Positions 1-12,900 of a stretch of DNA of 18,225 nt are shown in pieces. The notes beneath the pieces were generated by a model. The model had not been told where the DNA came from and made no database searches. It was given only the letters and a program-made list of their open reading frames with translations. Made by a program: the position numbers and the translations under genes. Location of the stretch: contig JAOXYB010018561.1 of assembly GCA_028565635.1 (NCBI GenBank), forward strand, positions 1 through 18,225. Direction: 5' to 3'. Source of the DNA: Phoronis ovalis (lineage: Eukaryota; Phoronida; Phoronidae). Numbering within the stretch: position 1 is the stretch's first letter; every line of letters starts with the position of its first letter.

Positions 1-854
1 CGCCTTTGTTGAATTTCAAGGATGCAAAAATGAGCATTATATTATTTTTTACATTACATACATCCACATGAATGGTACGAATTAGGTCGCAAATTCCTGC
101 AAATCAAGCATAATCCTATGCTCACTGGATTAAACTAAAAATTGCGAAATTACAGTTCAACGTGTACACAACACATAAAGGTTTCTGAAACAGACGCTGT
201 ATCTCTACTTGTCCACACGAATGCATTTATTCCGTCGCAACAGGATAAAAGATATTGGAAAAATATCATTGCAAGGTGCCCGAATAGCCTGTTGTAAACA
301 TCTAAATTCCACCACCAAAATCAATTTTCGTGAGAATTTTAAGTGCCCAGTTAGAATCTAGACACGTTTAACTACTACACTGTCCAAATCATAAACTTGG
401 CATACGTTCGGGTCGATAATAATTAAAATATTTTCCAACACACTTTAGACTGCACTTCAAATAAACAGAAAGGCGCTTAGCTTTAACACGTGCGCGTTCA
501 AGGGAGATGACCTCTATGAACTTTGCTAGATGGTAACACAAACCGGGAAAGGTTCAAAATTACATAGCACGAACGTATTTTATACAAAATGATTATTTTC
601 ATTTAATTAGAATATGTTGAAGTACTGCTGATATATCGTTACCTGGGAGGAAAAGTGTTAAGTTAAAAGATACTTTAAAAGCATTCCGCCCTCAACAAAC
701 TGTCAGTTTACTTTTACAAAAAATGTGTAACATGCAGACAGCTTGATAAGTATACATCTTCATACAAACCTTGTTGAAACGTGTATGGCCACTGATTTAT
801 AACTATCAACAGTTATAATGCTAGTTCTTAAATAAAATTAATTATTAAACATAC
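1..854 (-). other. Partial flippase intron 25
   Basis: This stretch follows the donor of exon 25. I looked on the minus strand for the expected helix 9-10 coding sequence (two Trp in WTW--H, then a GG--WP-type motif) and saw none. It is AT-rich and has no repeat or RNA gene that I recognise. Confidence 0.6.
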
Positions 855-920
855 CTTGATATTAACAACAAAAACCACTGCACTATAGACAACGGTACCA
901 AACTCAAAGTTGCCAAACAT
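855..920 (-). CDS. ATP11B: Flippase exon 25: helix 8; last exon in window
   Basis: The exon encodes 22 residues (992-1013), [22 protein letters not shown]. It corresponds to the MFGNWTFGTLVFTVMVITVTVK stretch of helix 8. The acceptor is GGTTTAG and the donor AAG/GTATGT. The next exon, expected to start LALET-FWTW or similar, was not found in bases 1-854, so the gene must continue to the left. Confidence 0.92.
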
Positions 921-3900
921 CTAAACCAGAAATAAAAAACATTCTTAATATACTTAATTGAACATTTACCAACTTAGGAAAGATCTCAAAAGTTCACAAA
1001 CTGATTCTATATGAACAATGTTCCTTTAGTGGGTGGTGGTTTAGTCTCCCTTTAGTATAGATATCGGTAAACTATAGAAATCGCAAAACTATTTGCAAAA
1101 ATTCTTCCAAAGTTGGGAGCGGTAAAAAAATGTAATTTCTACAGTTTACTGGATTGGTTCAACAGCCTTCACTTGGAACCATCAATGCTTATATCCAGTT
1201 AATGTTTGAAACCCCAAGCATAAGAAAATGGAAGCAAAATTACGACATTACTATGTATGAAACATTATTGTCACAGATGAGTTTCACTAAAAAAAAGCTG
1301 TTTTAAAAAGTTGGAAAACAAATTATACAGCAATCCAAAATGAAAATATGAATTTTTTGTTTTAGTGATTTTGCTACTAGCAATCCGTCTTTGTCATTGC
1401 TAGGATGTGAATCGGATATTTCTGTTTTTTATAGATAAATTTGGTACGGACATGCTTTTGTGAGTAAAATCTATACAAACATTTTGCGAACTTTTGAGAT
1501 ATTCCCTTATCACATTAAATATAAAATCTTCCAGACAAGCAGAATCCGCTTAAAAGCTGGACTCTTAAATGATACCTCAATATATAATTCAAATGAAGAA
1601 AACAATGCTATAACCCAGGATATTTTTAAACATCATTTACATAGAGCAGATGCACTGAAAATCATTGTAACAAAATGAATTCATTTTTCTGACCTGTCAG
1701 TTAACTAGAAGACATTTCTGCCAATCACCTAGCAGCATGAAAGTAAACAATGGTTATGTTGTCTCACAAGCACCACAGGCAAATAGTGGGAATCCATGTC
1801 TGCCTCCCTTACAACTTACTTTAATATAACCTGTTCACAAAGCCACAGCAGATGATTTAACAGCTAGTGTTGTGGAGTTAAGCAATATCAAGTTGAAGGA
1901 TGGCCTAGGATAGTCTAAGCAATACTAGGGAATATCTCCTAATTCATCTGGGTGCACATTATCACAAATTCAGTTGCCCTGGCACAAGAATCATGCATCA
2001 CAAGTGACAGCATTAGTAAATATAATAAATACCTTTCCATCTTGTGACAGTGATGTATCAGTAACAAAAATAGCATAACATCCAAAAAATGTTACTACAG
2101 AATGGATGAAACCTGGAAAGTAAGAAACTGTGATGGGATGTGTTTGCATCACTTTATACAAAGCACGTACATACACAGTATTCACGCTGTTTTAAAAACA
2201 TCAGTAATTACTAGCTGTATGTAGTACTATTTATAAAGAAGCGTTACATTATATGTTCTCCAGTAAATTTATGTGCCACTCATTAAACAACATTATACTG
2301 AAAACAGATAAGTGGTAAGTTCAACATAATAATTAAGAAGTCAACTATATTTGTAACAAATAAGTCTCTCACATACCTAGTAAGTTCCATTTGGCAAACT
2401 CCTGTGTGGATAGCCGCGAATTGTTACGAATAGTTCTGTAAACAAAATGGAGCCATATAAAATACTGGAAACACAACTTCAAGACATGACATAATTCAAG
2501 TCTTTAAGTGAGATTTATTTTATTATGTGATGAGATCCCACTGTCATTATCTGAACAAAATTAAAATTGAACATTTTTCTGTTGAACAGTACTTACTTAT
2601 ATAATTCTGGGTTATCCACCAATTCTTGCATTTTGATGTGCTGTTCAAACAATGCATAGACAAATATGGGTAGGGATGTGAATGTTATATTGTAAAACGT
2701 TAAAAAGAAACTGTCGTATAGTGACTGAAAAGAAAGAAAAAATTGGTACTAATCAAGATTGGACTACAATTCTAAGATTTTTCCTATGAATTATGCTATA
2801 TTAGTATTTATTTACAAGAAAACTTCAAACGCTCCAAGTTGTAATGATATGTTATATAAAGTTATTATAGTATGTTTCCGAGTTATGCTCACATCGGATA
2901 AGGTACTAAATACTGGTTCCTGACAGCTACTCAGGTTTTTCTAACCTCATCCGCTTAGTCTGTCAGGGAATTGCTTAGGAAACACAGAATCCTGAATTCC
3001 GTATACATAAATATATACAGACAAGCACTAGTTTATGTATTTAGAGGGATAGGGGTCATCAGACTATTCAGTTAGATAGAGTGGTGGCAAACTTATTTTC
3101 CTACAGGTGTGAAAGGGATATTTTATTTTTGTGCTGTGGGAATCATTGAATTTTATTGTGGTCCGTGCAATGTGATAAACATTATGTTTTATTTTCGTGT
3201 TATAGCGTTACATAAAGTTTTGTTTATGCAATAAGATTATCATTTTTTATTTCTTTGCAATGAAATTGAACCCTCTTGTTACCCCCTTTGTAGCTCCTCT
3301 AACGAAAATACAAGGGTATGAATAGTCAAGGAACATAATCCGAACAATAATTTGCAGTATAATTAGCTTCTTAGGAGTGTCCAATAGACTATTAGTACTG
3401 CATACAACCTGTTAATTATTGTTGGTGGGAAAGGGTTATATTATTTTCGTGACCCACGATTGCAGGAATTTATCATTTGTGATTCGTGAAAAGGCAATAT
3501 TATTTCCTTTCAGCAGTGGTCCCTACCCATTTTCCCCCTCAGTGTCTCATAATAACAGATATTTCTGACATCATTTTACCGTATCACAAACCTGTATGTT
3601 GTATATACAAAAGAGCATAACTCAGAAACCTACAGTAACATTGTTATTGTATGTATTACTTGTGTAAAGAACCTGTCACTTACCACGCCTGAAAAACCAC
3701 TAAATATTGCATAATAAACTTGTGCTGATATAAAAGCCACATTCTACAATAAAATAACAAACAATTATTGTCAGCTTATTACAACTGTTCAAACAACAAT
3801 ACTAACCAGTAACAAGGTGTTTTTATGGAATACCATCCCCCTCCTGTTTATTTTAAAACAAATGTTAGTTAAAATCAATCTGCATACAGCAAGGGGATAA

Positions 3901-6900
3901 CAACATTACAAAAGCACATATTTCTAATGTAATAAAACAGACAAAATGTTATGTTCCATAAATCATTCAAATCATTGCTTTTTGGGGGATGGATAAATAA
4001 ATGACTGGTTGGATTAAGTAATACAGACTAACTGAAGTAATGATTCTGCACAACATAAAATGCAGTAAAAGTTACTTAGTTCTTCACAATTTTTATTGAA
4101 ATCTGATTGTAACAGTATACCTTTACCAACTGACACAATGAAATTTTATAAATAAAATATAGATACCTTGTAAAAGAAATATTGTACCAGTGTGGCTATT
4201 CTTACATAATAAAAATGGCCATGCACCAAAAGTGCCCTGACTAAGAATCGGAACCTAGCAAATGCATAATCACTGCATCGGACAGCCTGTCTCCCTTCTT
4301 TACCCATAATACCTTTAAACAAATTAGTCAGTTAATTATACATATTTTCCTGTAACCTGAAAGTAATATATATTTTAATAGCAAGCAAAATATATATTGC
4401 AAATGTTCCATTCTCCAGAGTATCTGATAATTTCCAATCACAGAAAAAAATACATGGAAGGATTGTACATCCAACAATTTGTTTTTCATTATTTGGGTCA
4501 CTGGTAGATTTAAATTCTAAGTACCATCCTTATCGACACCAGCAATATAAACATATATTTGGGTTGAGAATAATACTTGTACCACCTACCAAGACCAACA
4601 TGTGCTTCTTGTATCATTGATACATCATTAGCTCCATCACCTATAGCGGCAGTCACTGGCTTTTCTGCAGAATTCTTTATCATGTGTACTATCTGAAAGT
4701 TCGAGTATTTATGAGATTTCCTTTCTCAGAAAGGAACAAAAGATGGTGCTTCTAAGACATTAAATCATAGTCTCATTTACTTTGAATTACATAATTGTGC
4801 AATACACCAAATAGTGTAGCTATTCCGACTGATTCCTATTGATATTCACTTGAAGCTTTTATCTTGTAACAGATTTATATTTTTAAATGAAAGAACTCAC
4901 CTCTGCTTTCTGTATGGGTGTCATTCTACAACACAGCACTGCTGTACACATTTGGCACACTTCAAGGAACATTTTTTTATGATGTTCCAGCATTAAAGCT
5001 ACACTAGTACCATCTACTGTCACAGCAAACACAGTATCCGTAAGGCTTTCTGTAATTCTGTAATATAGACAGGAGCTAATCTGTTAACACTCTATATGGA
5101 AGCCACTAAAACACTACTAAATTGTTATATCAAAAAGAGAGTTAATACCAGAACTATGAAAGAGACCTATTAATCAGTTGTAACTGTACTGCATTAATCT
5201 GTAGGTGTAAAACTAATTAATGTGAGATCAAGCTCTGTAAGGAAGATCTAACTACATTTTTCACATTGCATACAAGAACAATCTTACTTCCTACGATGTT
5301 TAACTAATAATTCAGCACACTGGTTAACATCTGTTTGTTTCGTAATCTCTAGCTCTATCATTGATCGAAAGAAATGTCCTGCAGAATGACTGATATTCAC
5401 GGCAGTTTCTTGTTTGTCTCCTGTTAGCACCCAAATCTGGAGGCAAGATAAAGTTTCAGTTTCATTTCAGGCTAGACACAGTAATATTACCAGTAAAAAT
5501 CTTAAAAAACATTTCCAAAAAATAGTTACAAAATAGAGTAGCAGAGTAGATGAAGAAAAACGCTGATGATACAATCTGTTACTTAATAAAATGAACATAT
5601 TCATTAATTGGGAACTTAAGATACTCACACAAATACAAAGATGCCCTAACATTTACATCATTTTAGGGATGGTAAGTAATTTACCCCAAAAGTAGGACTA
5701 CTACAGATTCCACTGCTGTGGTAGTAAATGTTGACAGACTCCACTGCCATAGTAGTATATGGTGTTGTTGCATTTATATTAATGAGCATAACCATATGCC
5801 TAATTAATCCATCATACCTTTGTGTAATGCATACACAAAGTTGCAGTTAAAATTCTTCTGATTGTGAATGCGTGATCAACTCCCCAACTACTTACTTTAA
5901 TGCCTGCCATTCGCAAAGCTTCAATAGTTTCAGGAACCCCATCTTGAAGTCTGTCTTCCACTGCAGTAGCACCAAGAATGTGGAAGTCCCTCTCAACAGA
6001 ATCATAAACTGATGCCAACTAAAAGAAATTTGTATAAAAATGTTTATATTTTCAGTAAGTAAGCTTTACCCAGAATATAATAATCCTTTCCCCTATACAG
6101 AACTTTGAAAATATTGCTGTTCACTACTATATCATTAGACTGTTTTGGGATAGATGGATTTTCCATTCATTTAAATTAATCACAGATTTAAGCTTACTTT
6201 TTCTTCTCTATTGTCTAAGGATTTTTTGGCTGCTTGTAAACTTTCATCAAAATGTTTAAATTCCTCAATAGATAACTTTCTCTGAGCTATAACTAATGTG
6301 CGAAGACCAAGCTGTAAAATAAGCATCAATAAAAATAGTAAATATACAAGCCGATATGCAATGTCATCTTTGGTCAAGAGAAAATATCAAACCGTCAGCT
6401 TCTTTCTATTTTTAAAAGCCTATTAAAGTTTAAAATTAAACTATGTTAACAAAATGGAAATCACAGATATGTAACATAAACATATCAAATGCCTAGTAAA
6501 TGTAAATGCAAACATACTGAAATTAAGCAATTCAATTAACAAACATAACAAACGCAGTCATTCAGTCATTCCTGATAGTTGATTATAGATAAAAAATTAC
6601 TTGCTCTTGTTTTCTGTTTGCATATATTTATCTTACCATGGCATAGTCATTTACATGCTGTAATGTTGTTGTAATATCGCCTGATATACCTCGATCTAAA
6701 AGAGCTGATTCTGCACCTTTACACAGTAAATAAAATTCTCCTGAAATAAAATACACTTAATAAATATACTGTTATTTAGTAGTGCTGAATTCTAACCAGT
6801 AATGACATATGAGCAAACAGTCATAAACTGTATGCTTGGAAAGCTTCTGTCAAATTCTGATTAACTGCTGTCATGCTAAATGTTTACGCACTCTTATTTC

Positions 6901-9900
6901 TGTACCAACAGTAGATGCATGACATTTTTTAAATATACTGCAATAATTCTAGAGAAGTATAGCCATATACTTAGATTAGCAACCTTACAAGCATTACTTT
7001 GCATTCTGATTTCACTGGAATGTGAGCAGCAAAAAATGTGAGTGTTATTAAAATATTGATTACTGTTACAACAATTATTGTTTATTTGCCTTCTTCGCTT
7101 ACCTGCTTCATTTTTAATGATAACACTCATTCTTTTTCTTGTAGCATCAAAATCTAACACATGTACAAGTTCAAACTTCTTCAACTTGCCTTTTACCGTA
7201 ACCTCTAAAAGATCACTGTGAGTGCCATGAAAAACAACACTATACCTATAAGATCAAGAGCAGAGTCAAGATTGTATATTCCATAATTTGACAATTTTTT
7301 TTAAAATCTAAGTTTCACAACATAAATATGCTGTGTTATTATGTGTCTATCCAATGTAAATTCACATTCTACAAGTACAAGATGAATACTCTCTAACTTA
7401 TCAGAGTTTGTTAAACAGACTTCATGCACTGCTTCAAATACAGCATTTATGGAAGCTTTAAGTAAATATTTCCTTTGAAATTATGAATTTTTAAGGAATC
7501 TTCAGATTATCTGGCTTTTATTGATTGGTCTGATAATTACTGCAAAATATATATTTTAAGAAAGACTGGATTACTAGAGATAATAGTGCATCAAACATGC
7601 CCAAAACAGAAGAGAATAGATACCTCCTACATGCTTCAACAAATGCTTTCTCATCTGGTGAAGACGCATGATAATCATAGTCCAAACCTGTTGTGGAACG
7701 CTGCTTAGAAAACATTGCTCCATCTACAACTTCATCACCAGTTGCATTCCCATTGGCAAAAGTATCTGCCCAATCAACACGCACAGTATGGCACAGGACT
7801 AAAACCTGTATAAATTCTTCAATCTCTTCCTACAATAAAGATGCACTGCATAATTTACAATACCAATTTGTAATGTATGAAGAAACTACTGATACTATGA
7901 CTAAGTTAACAAAATGATATTTTCGATTAGTATTATTACATGATGCACTTACATTTAATAAACATTACATACAGCTTTCATTCTTGGCCTGTTTGGTAAT
8001 ACATTTTCTAAACATTCCATTTACAAAGTTTGTTTTGAAACAAAGCAATTTTACTTGAGAACAGTGATAGCAATACTACATCTGAAACACAATAAAATTG
8101 TTTATAGAACTTGTTCATAGACATAATACAAACTTGCTTACTGTGAATGCTGGAAGAGGATTTGGCTGTATCTCTTCAATGTCTGATTTTTCACATAACA
8201 TTCCACCATTCTCAATATACTTCTTGCCATTAATAGAGCATTGTCTAAACTGCATATCATTCTCTGTTAATGTGCCAGTTTTGTCAGTGAATAAGTATTG
8301 TACCTAAAATTGTAAGGAAAACCTATACAGGATCAAAATTTTAGTGATGAAGTTGTTTACTGTTTCATTTTTAGAAAATTCAAACAGCGAAATTGGTGAA
8401 ACATCTCTCAAAACCTACTTGTCCTAATTCTTCATTTAAATCTGACGTGTTTGCTTTTGCTGTTTGGTTTGTTTCCTCATCATACATCTCACTATCCCAA
8501 ACAAAAAACAATGAACCAAAGAATTTCTGCAATTCTGAAATCACAAAAACAACATACATGTACTAAGTTTGTCATTAATAAGATCAATATTTTTGTATAA
8601 TTATATGTCAGTACTGTGATTCCCCTACGGAACTAACCTAATCCTTAAACATGCTGGTAAATATTTGTTCACTAGGTATGCAATAACATTAGTGTTCAAA
8701 CTTTTCACTGTTGCTCTGTCTGTAGTTACCATCAGAGCTATTTCAGAGGATACGCTGCAATTGAAATATTACATTAAACAAATAACATTTTTATGTATTT
8801 GTTTCATAACCGGTACGCCAGTTCTACTAGATAACCCATGTCAATAAATATCAATTACGCCTTCCCCTCTATCCCATACCCTTACTGGAACTCTCTAACC
8901 AAAATTCTACTAGTTGTATGCGACCTGTCTGTCCTTTGGTTTTACTGTCAATGTATTTTCAAATGAAAGAAGGTTAATCATATTTCTCAACACTGATCAA
9001 TTGTTACAAGGTTGAGATTGTATGCAAATTGAACAAAAATATGTAATGAAAAAAATTAAGGAACCGAGTGTATGTATAAACATGGCTACTCACCTACAGT
9101 CACATACAATGATATTGGAATAATGTAGTTAAACAGCACCAGGAATGCAAAGAAGTCGTTGATTACACCTAAAGCCTAAAATGAAGTCCACATAAATTTC
9201 ATTGAGGCAGACTCCTATTTTAAAGTGAGATTAGACCTTTTTGAGTTGAAACTTTTGTTTACCGGTATAGAAACAAGTTACATCACTAAAAATTTGAATT
9301 AATATCACCTCATACATTTAATAGATGGAGATATGAAAATGTTTAAGGTAAGAAATCATTCAGGAATACAAGAGCTTCATTTACACTACAGTGTCCTCGA
9401 ACAAATAGTTTCTTAATGGCTTTAAGATAAATTATGAAACAACAAAATTCAAATCACGGCAAGTAATAGCTAACTATGCCCTTATTTAAATAACCTTTCA
9501 TCTCATCTTTCAACATTAAGCTGGAAGCAAGTAATACGATAGTACAATTCGCTTATCCCCTAGTATATGTCAACATGTTCATTTCAACATTCATGACAAA
9601 CAGTAGTAATAATAATAATCTCAACAAATACACTACAAATAATCAGCAACTATAAAACTTACAGAAACTCCTTCATCTGAGCTTCCTTTACTTGGTATGT
9701 TATACATAGTGAACCATGATTGTACCCTCGGCTTGGATGTATACCAGTACTTCAGAGCTGTGCATATTATAGTTTCTATTAACAAGACTATAAGGAAGAA
9801 TATAAGGAATGTATTCATGGACCTGAAAGTACAGAAGAACAATTTACAATTTATATTTACAGGGTATAGGAGAAATGTTAGAGAGTAAAGAGATGAACAT

Positions 9901-12900
9901 AGTTTTATTATGAGGTTCAACAAATTCAAATTCCCCATCAGAACTATTTTGTAATGGAACTGACAAACAATACAGTGAAATCACACCAAAAATAGGTCTT
10001 ATAATTTGCCTCAGAATTACTTGTTTTATGAAAAATAAACAATTTAATCAAGATCAAACTCACAACAGCAGCGTGATTGTTTATAGGGGCAATTCTGAGT
10101 TGCCACTAAAAAGACTTACGGAAACATAACTATAAATGAAAACAGCAAAATGTGTCCAGAAGTGCTCAGAGCCACATAGGTAATAGTTGCAGTGCCGCAG
10201 AGAATTTGATCATTAAATTAACGGGGTTCTTTTTCACTTGGTGCAGAACTTAGAGAATAAACCGTGTCACCGTTCATACTCAAAATGTAACATGCATATG
10301 GTCTTTTATAGAACTTTTAATGTGTAAGTTCTCACCTTTCAACTTGAGAAAATTTAACATTTTTAAACTTTGAATTCAAGGCCATTTTGGTCTCCTGTCC
10401 TGTGTATATTGCACTAGCTGTAAACAAGAAATTAAACATTTTTATAAAAAAATAGCTTAGACACGAGTAAAATGTTTTAACATATTCACTTATAAACGCA
10501 GTAACCTTTCCATTAGGAGCAACTTGCAGAATTTTATATTTTGAAAAATGTATATTATAAATAAACATAAAAAAATATGCATACCGTAAATGAAAGATGT
10601 GTTCTTTAATCTAGCTCCTCGTAATAAAACATTTTCTGGTCCCAATGCTTCTACCTGGGAGTCTCCTGCAGTATCATAAATTGTGATTCGTCCAACAAAT
10701 CGATATAAGTCTGTGATTGGTTGTTGACATTCAATTGCGGCAGTAAAATCGTTGAAACTTTCTGGTGTCTGGAACCTCCTAGTTGCTTGGGAAGCATAAA
10801 AACACTGAAACAGAAGTATTATACTGACATAAACCTATTATAATTTTATTTATTAATAATTTAGTGGTGGTAGAATTAAAAATGTAACTTAGTATGTACT
10901 TCCTCTTAAAATCTATACACTGCTAACAGCAGTCCTCTATAGCTGCATACAGCATCACTTATGTATATACCTATTATCACTTACATCCATGCTTTTCAGC
11001 CTCTTTTATTAATCCTACTCCTTATGATGAATTGCTGTTTATCATCCTATTTTGCAACAGGAATTTCCACACAAATGTCAAACAGTCATTTCAAATAGAC
11101 CACCAAAGGAGCATTAAGTACAAGTGTAGTATAAACTCATTAACTGATCTGATTTACGAGTAATATGTTGCTCAATGCACAATTCTCCACTAAAAATATT
11201 TATACCAATGTCGCATTACTGTATTATTTAACTGTAGTTGCTACCTTTAAATTTGTTTCTCCATCTAAGTTAGCTGTAGTGACATAACACTGTCCATCAG
11301 AATCGCTTGCAGACAACATAACACAGTCACAAGGAAAACCTTCATTTATTCTAACTTTAACAATATCTCCTACTTGTATTTCCATAGATTTTATCTCAAG
11401 TAACTTTCCATCTCTTACAACAAATACGGGGCGGTTATTGACTTCATTGTCTGCTTTGTGCCGCAACCAATCCTCATATCCCTGTGGAATATAAAAGGTT
11501 AAAACAATAAATTATACAGGATCTTAAATTTCAGACACATTAGTTACCAGTCATTTCTCTATTAAAAAGAAAGTACCAAGAAATTAGTGAAATGATACTT
11601 TAATGCTTTTAATATTAAATATTTATGATTCCATAAAGCTATGATTATGAAACATACATCCCACAAATAAGAACTACATCAATAAACTTTAGCTACTATC
11701 CTGTTGTTCTGTAGGAAACACCATACCAACACTGTCAACAAGGGATAGGCTCTAGGAATATGCATATCGGTCACCATACGGTTTCAAAGGATAAACATTT
11801 TGGTTTGACTTGTTTTAGCTTTAGGATTTGACAAACTTTTCACATTGAGAATCAGATAATTCTTACCTGCTTCATTGCTGTTACACCAATAACAAATACC
11901 AATGGTAAAACAGATGTGGCTGCACTAACGGGTGCATCCGGTATACAAAGCTGCAAAAGAAAATAATACCGAAAATAGTATCATGTAATGGATGCAATGA
12001 AATATTTCTCACAAATTGCCCATTAATATAATATACAATTTGTATATATCCCATAACATTTCGACAACAGTCCATAATATGAAACAGGTGAAACCTCAAG
12101 ACAATGTTGAATTGACTTCCCAACTGCTTGTTGCGCTCAAAATGACGTGTTCTGTTTAATGTTTAGACTATCTTATATTTAATAACTTCACATTTTAGAA
12201 TCACAATTTGCAAGCGCTGCTGTCTGTTAAAAAGTCATAATTCATGCTACTATATTTCCAACACATCGGTTTTATTTATTTACTTGTTATTGAAACAGGT
12301 TTAATAATGAAGAAAAAAGGTGTGGTGCTGGGTGCTGGCTTATTAAAATAAATGGAACCTGTAAAACCCAAGTTCAATAAATAAGCTAGTTATTACCCGG
12401 TAACACTCAAAATACAGGGATTAACAGACGGATTTCTACAAAAAATACTTCAAATACAAGAATAATATAATTAACAATACCGTAATAATTCCAACACATA
12501 GGAAATAAAAGTTGGCAATTCTTCTAAATTGCTCAAATAAATTCTTTGGCAGGAAATTCCAAGCTGTATACTGAAATGAAACAAAACAAATTTCATGATT
12601 ATTATGTGAAATAATGTGGTTATTCCAAAAAAAATTTCAAAGGAATTGACAATATGTTAAAAAATATTCTAACAGTTTGAAATTTCATAACGGAAAGTTT
12701 TCTATTTTGCTATTCCTTGCATTGCTGCCTTTATACATGTTTTAAATTTCTAATTTTTTTTCTGATAAATTTGGCCTTACAAACCTTAGATGAAACAACC
12801 CTGTTTTCTACATATTTTTCAGGAATATATACTTCTGTCATAGGAGGCAGGCGCTGAGCAATATGGATGGTTCGATTTTCGGGACGTGGAGGATCCACCA

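Larger units (their letters stand above)
3744..12784 (-). other. Shorter flippase introns (introns 2-20)
   Basis: These introns run from 115 to 559 bases. Those over 300 bases are 12480-11951, 11866-11482, 11244-10805, 10335-9823, 9662-9176, 9093-8535, 8141-7830, 7623-7246, 7102-6741, 6636-6312, 5895-5437 and 4166-3744. Apart from the 31-base duplication in 5437-5895 I saw no repeat, RNA gene or coding signal in them. All begin GT and end AG on the minus strand. Confidence 0.7.

Noticed and set aside
500-515. AAGGGAGATGACC, like a motif common in mollusc repeats
   Set aside because: Too short and imperfect to call a repeat or to decide the organism.
1-854. Last exon(s) of the flippase
   Set aside because: I searched the minus strand for the helix 9-10 pattern and found no matching coding block next to splice sites.
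1460-1678. Open frame of about 72 codons on the plus strand in intron 24
   Set aside because: It lacks a proper ATG start, has AT-biased composition and no recognisable motif.
6894-7102. Continuation of exon 13 into a longer frame
   Set aside because: The frame merely reads through the GTAAGC donor into the intron; the family match stops at the donor and resumes in exon 14.
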